Origin: an uncultured Prevotella sp.
GTDB lineage: Bacteria > Bacteroidota > Bacteroidia > Bacteroidales > Bacteroidaceae
Length of the DNA stretch: 5,896 bases
Reading direction: 5' to 3'
Assembly: GCA_900557405.1 (NCBI GenBank)
Contig: USSF01000088.1
Span: forward strand, 1 to 5,896
Numbering within the stretch: position 1 is the stretch's first letter; the number at the start of each line of letters is the position of its first letter. The position numbers and the translations under genes were made by a program. The notes beneath the pieces were generated by a model. The model was given only the letters and a program-made list of their open reading frames with translations. It searched no databases and was not told the origin of the DNA. Shown one piece after another: positions 5,742 through 5,896 of the stretch.

Positions 5742-5896
5742 ATTAAATGGCAATATTTTGCATGTGGACAGTCTCTGTTTGACCTTATATTGTTTCCGAA
5801 TAACATATTATTTTGAAAATAGTTTCTGTAGTATCGGTAGTTGTTTCGTAAGCGTATCGGTATTCACGTATTGCCACAAAAAACTGATCAAGAGAG
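5742..5896. other. AT-rich right edge, no gene seen
   Basis: No open frame, RNA or promoter is supported here. The only pattern is a 9-bp direct repeat GTATCGGTA at 5831-5839 and 5854-5862, start to start 23 bp. It may belong to the control region of a gene beyond the edge. Confidence 0.4.

Overview
This is a chromosomal housekeeping window from a member of the Bacteroidota, most likely Bacteroidales and perhaps near Prevotella. The sequence evidence is as follows. The tmRNA tag reads GETNYALAA. The ssrA promoter matches the Bacteroidota pattern TTTG-N19-TAnnTTTG exactly. The protein genes start without clear Shine-Dalgarno sequences behind AT-rich leaders. The genus-level guess is inference only.

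Every supported gene is on the minus strand, so transcription runs from the right edge to the left. In that order: (1) ssrA (tmRNA, about 5594 to 5197), with an exact-consensus promoter at 5711-5741, a pre-tmRNA leader of about 110 nt and a strong intrinsic terminator at 5153-5185. (2) A spacer of about 350 bp with no convincing gene. It carries a -7 promoter element and a perfect inverted repeat in the leader of the next gene. (3) An AGCS-family sodium:alanine/glycine-type symporter (4798 to 3443). (4) A GC-rich intergenic block with two related stem-loops (3334-3419), possibly a dispersed repeat. (5) A two-gene unit of a short-form Nif3-like dinuclear-metal protein and a coiled-coil C4 zinc-ribbon protein, 6 bp apart, with a candidate promoter before it and a hairpin terminator after it. 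(6) A FucP/GluP-family sugar transporter of the major facilitator superfamily (1352 to 114), with a perfect stem-loop near the left edge.

The genes do not form one pathway. ssrA rescues stalled ribosomes. The two transporters import an amino acid and probably a sugar. The Nif3/zinc-ribbon pair is widespread and its biochemical role is poorly defined. I see no mobile element, CRISPR array, toxin-antitoxin pair or defence system. I did not find an undescribed system. The points most worth checking are the loss of both FucP-type proton-coupling acids in the sugar transporter, the paired stem-loop block at 3334-3419, the Nif3 protein without the usual middle insert, and the long ssrA leader.
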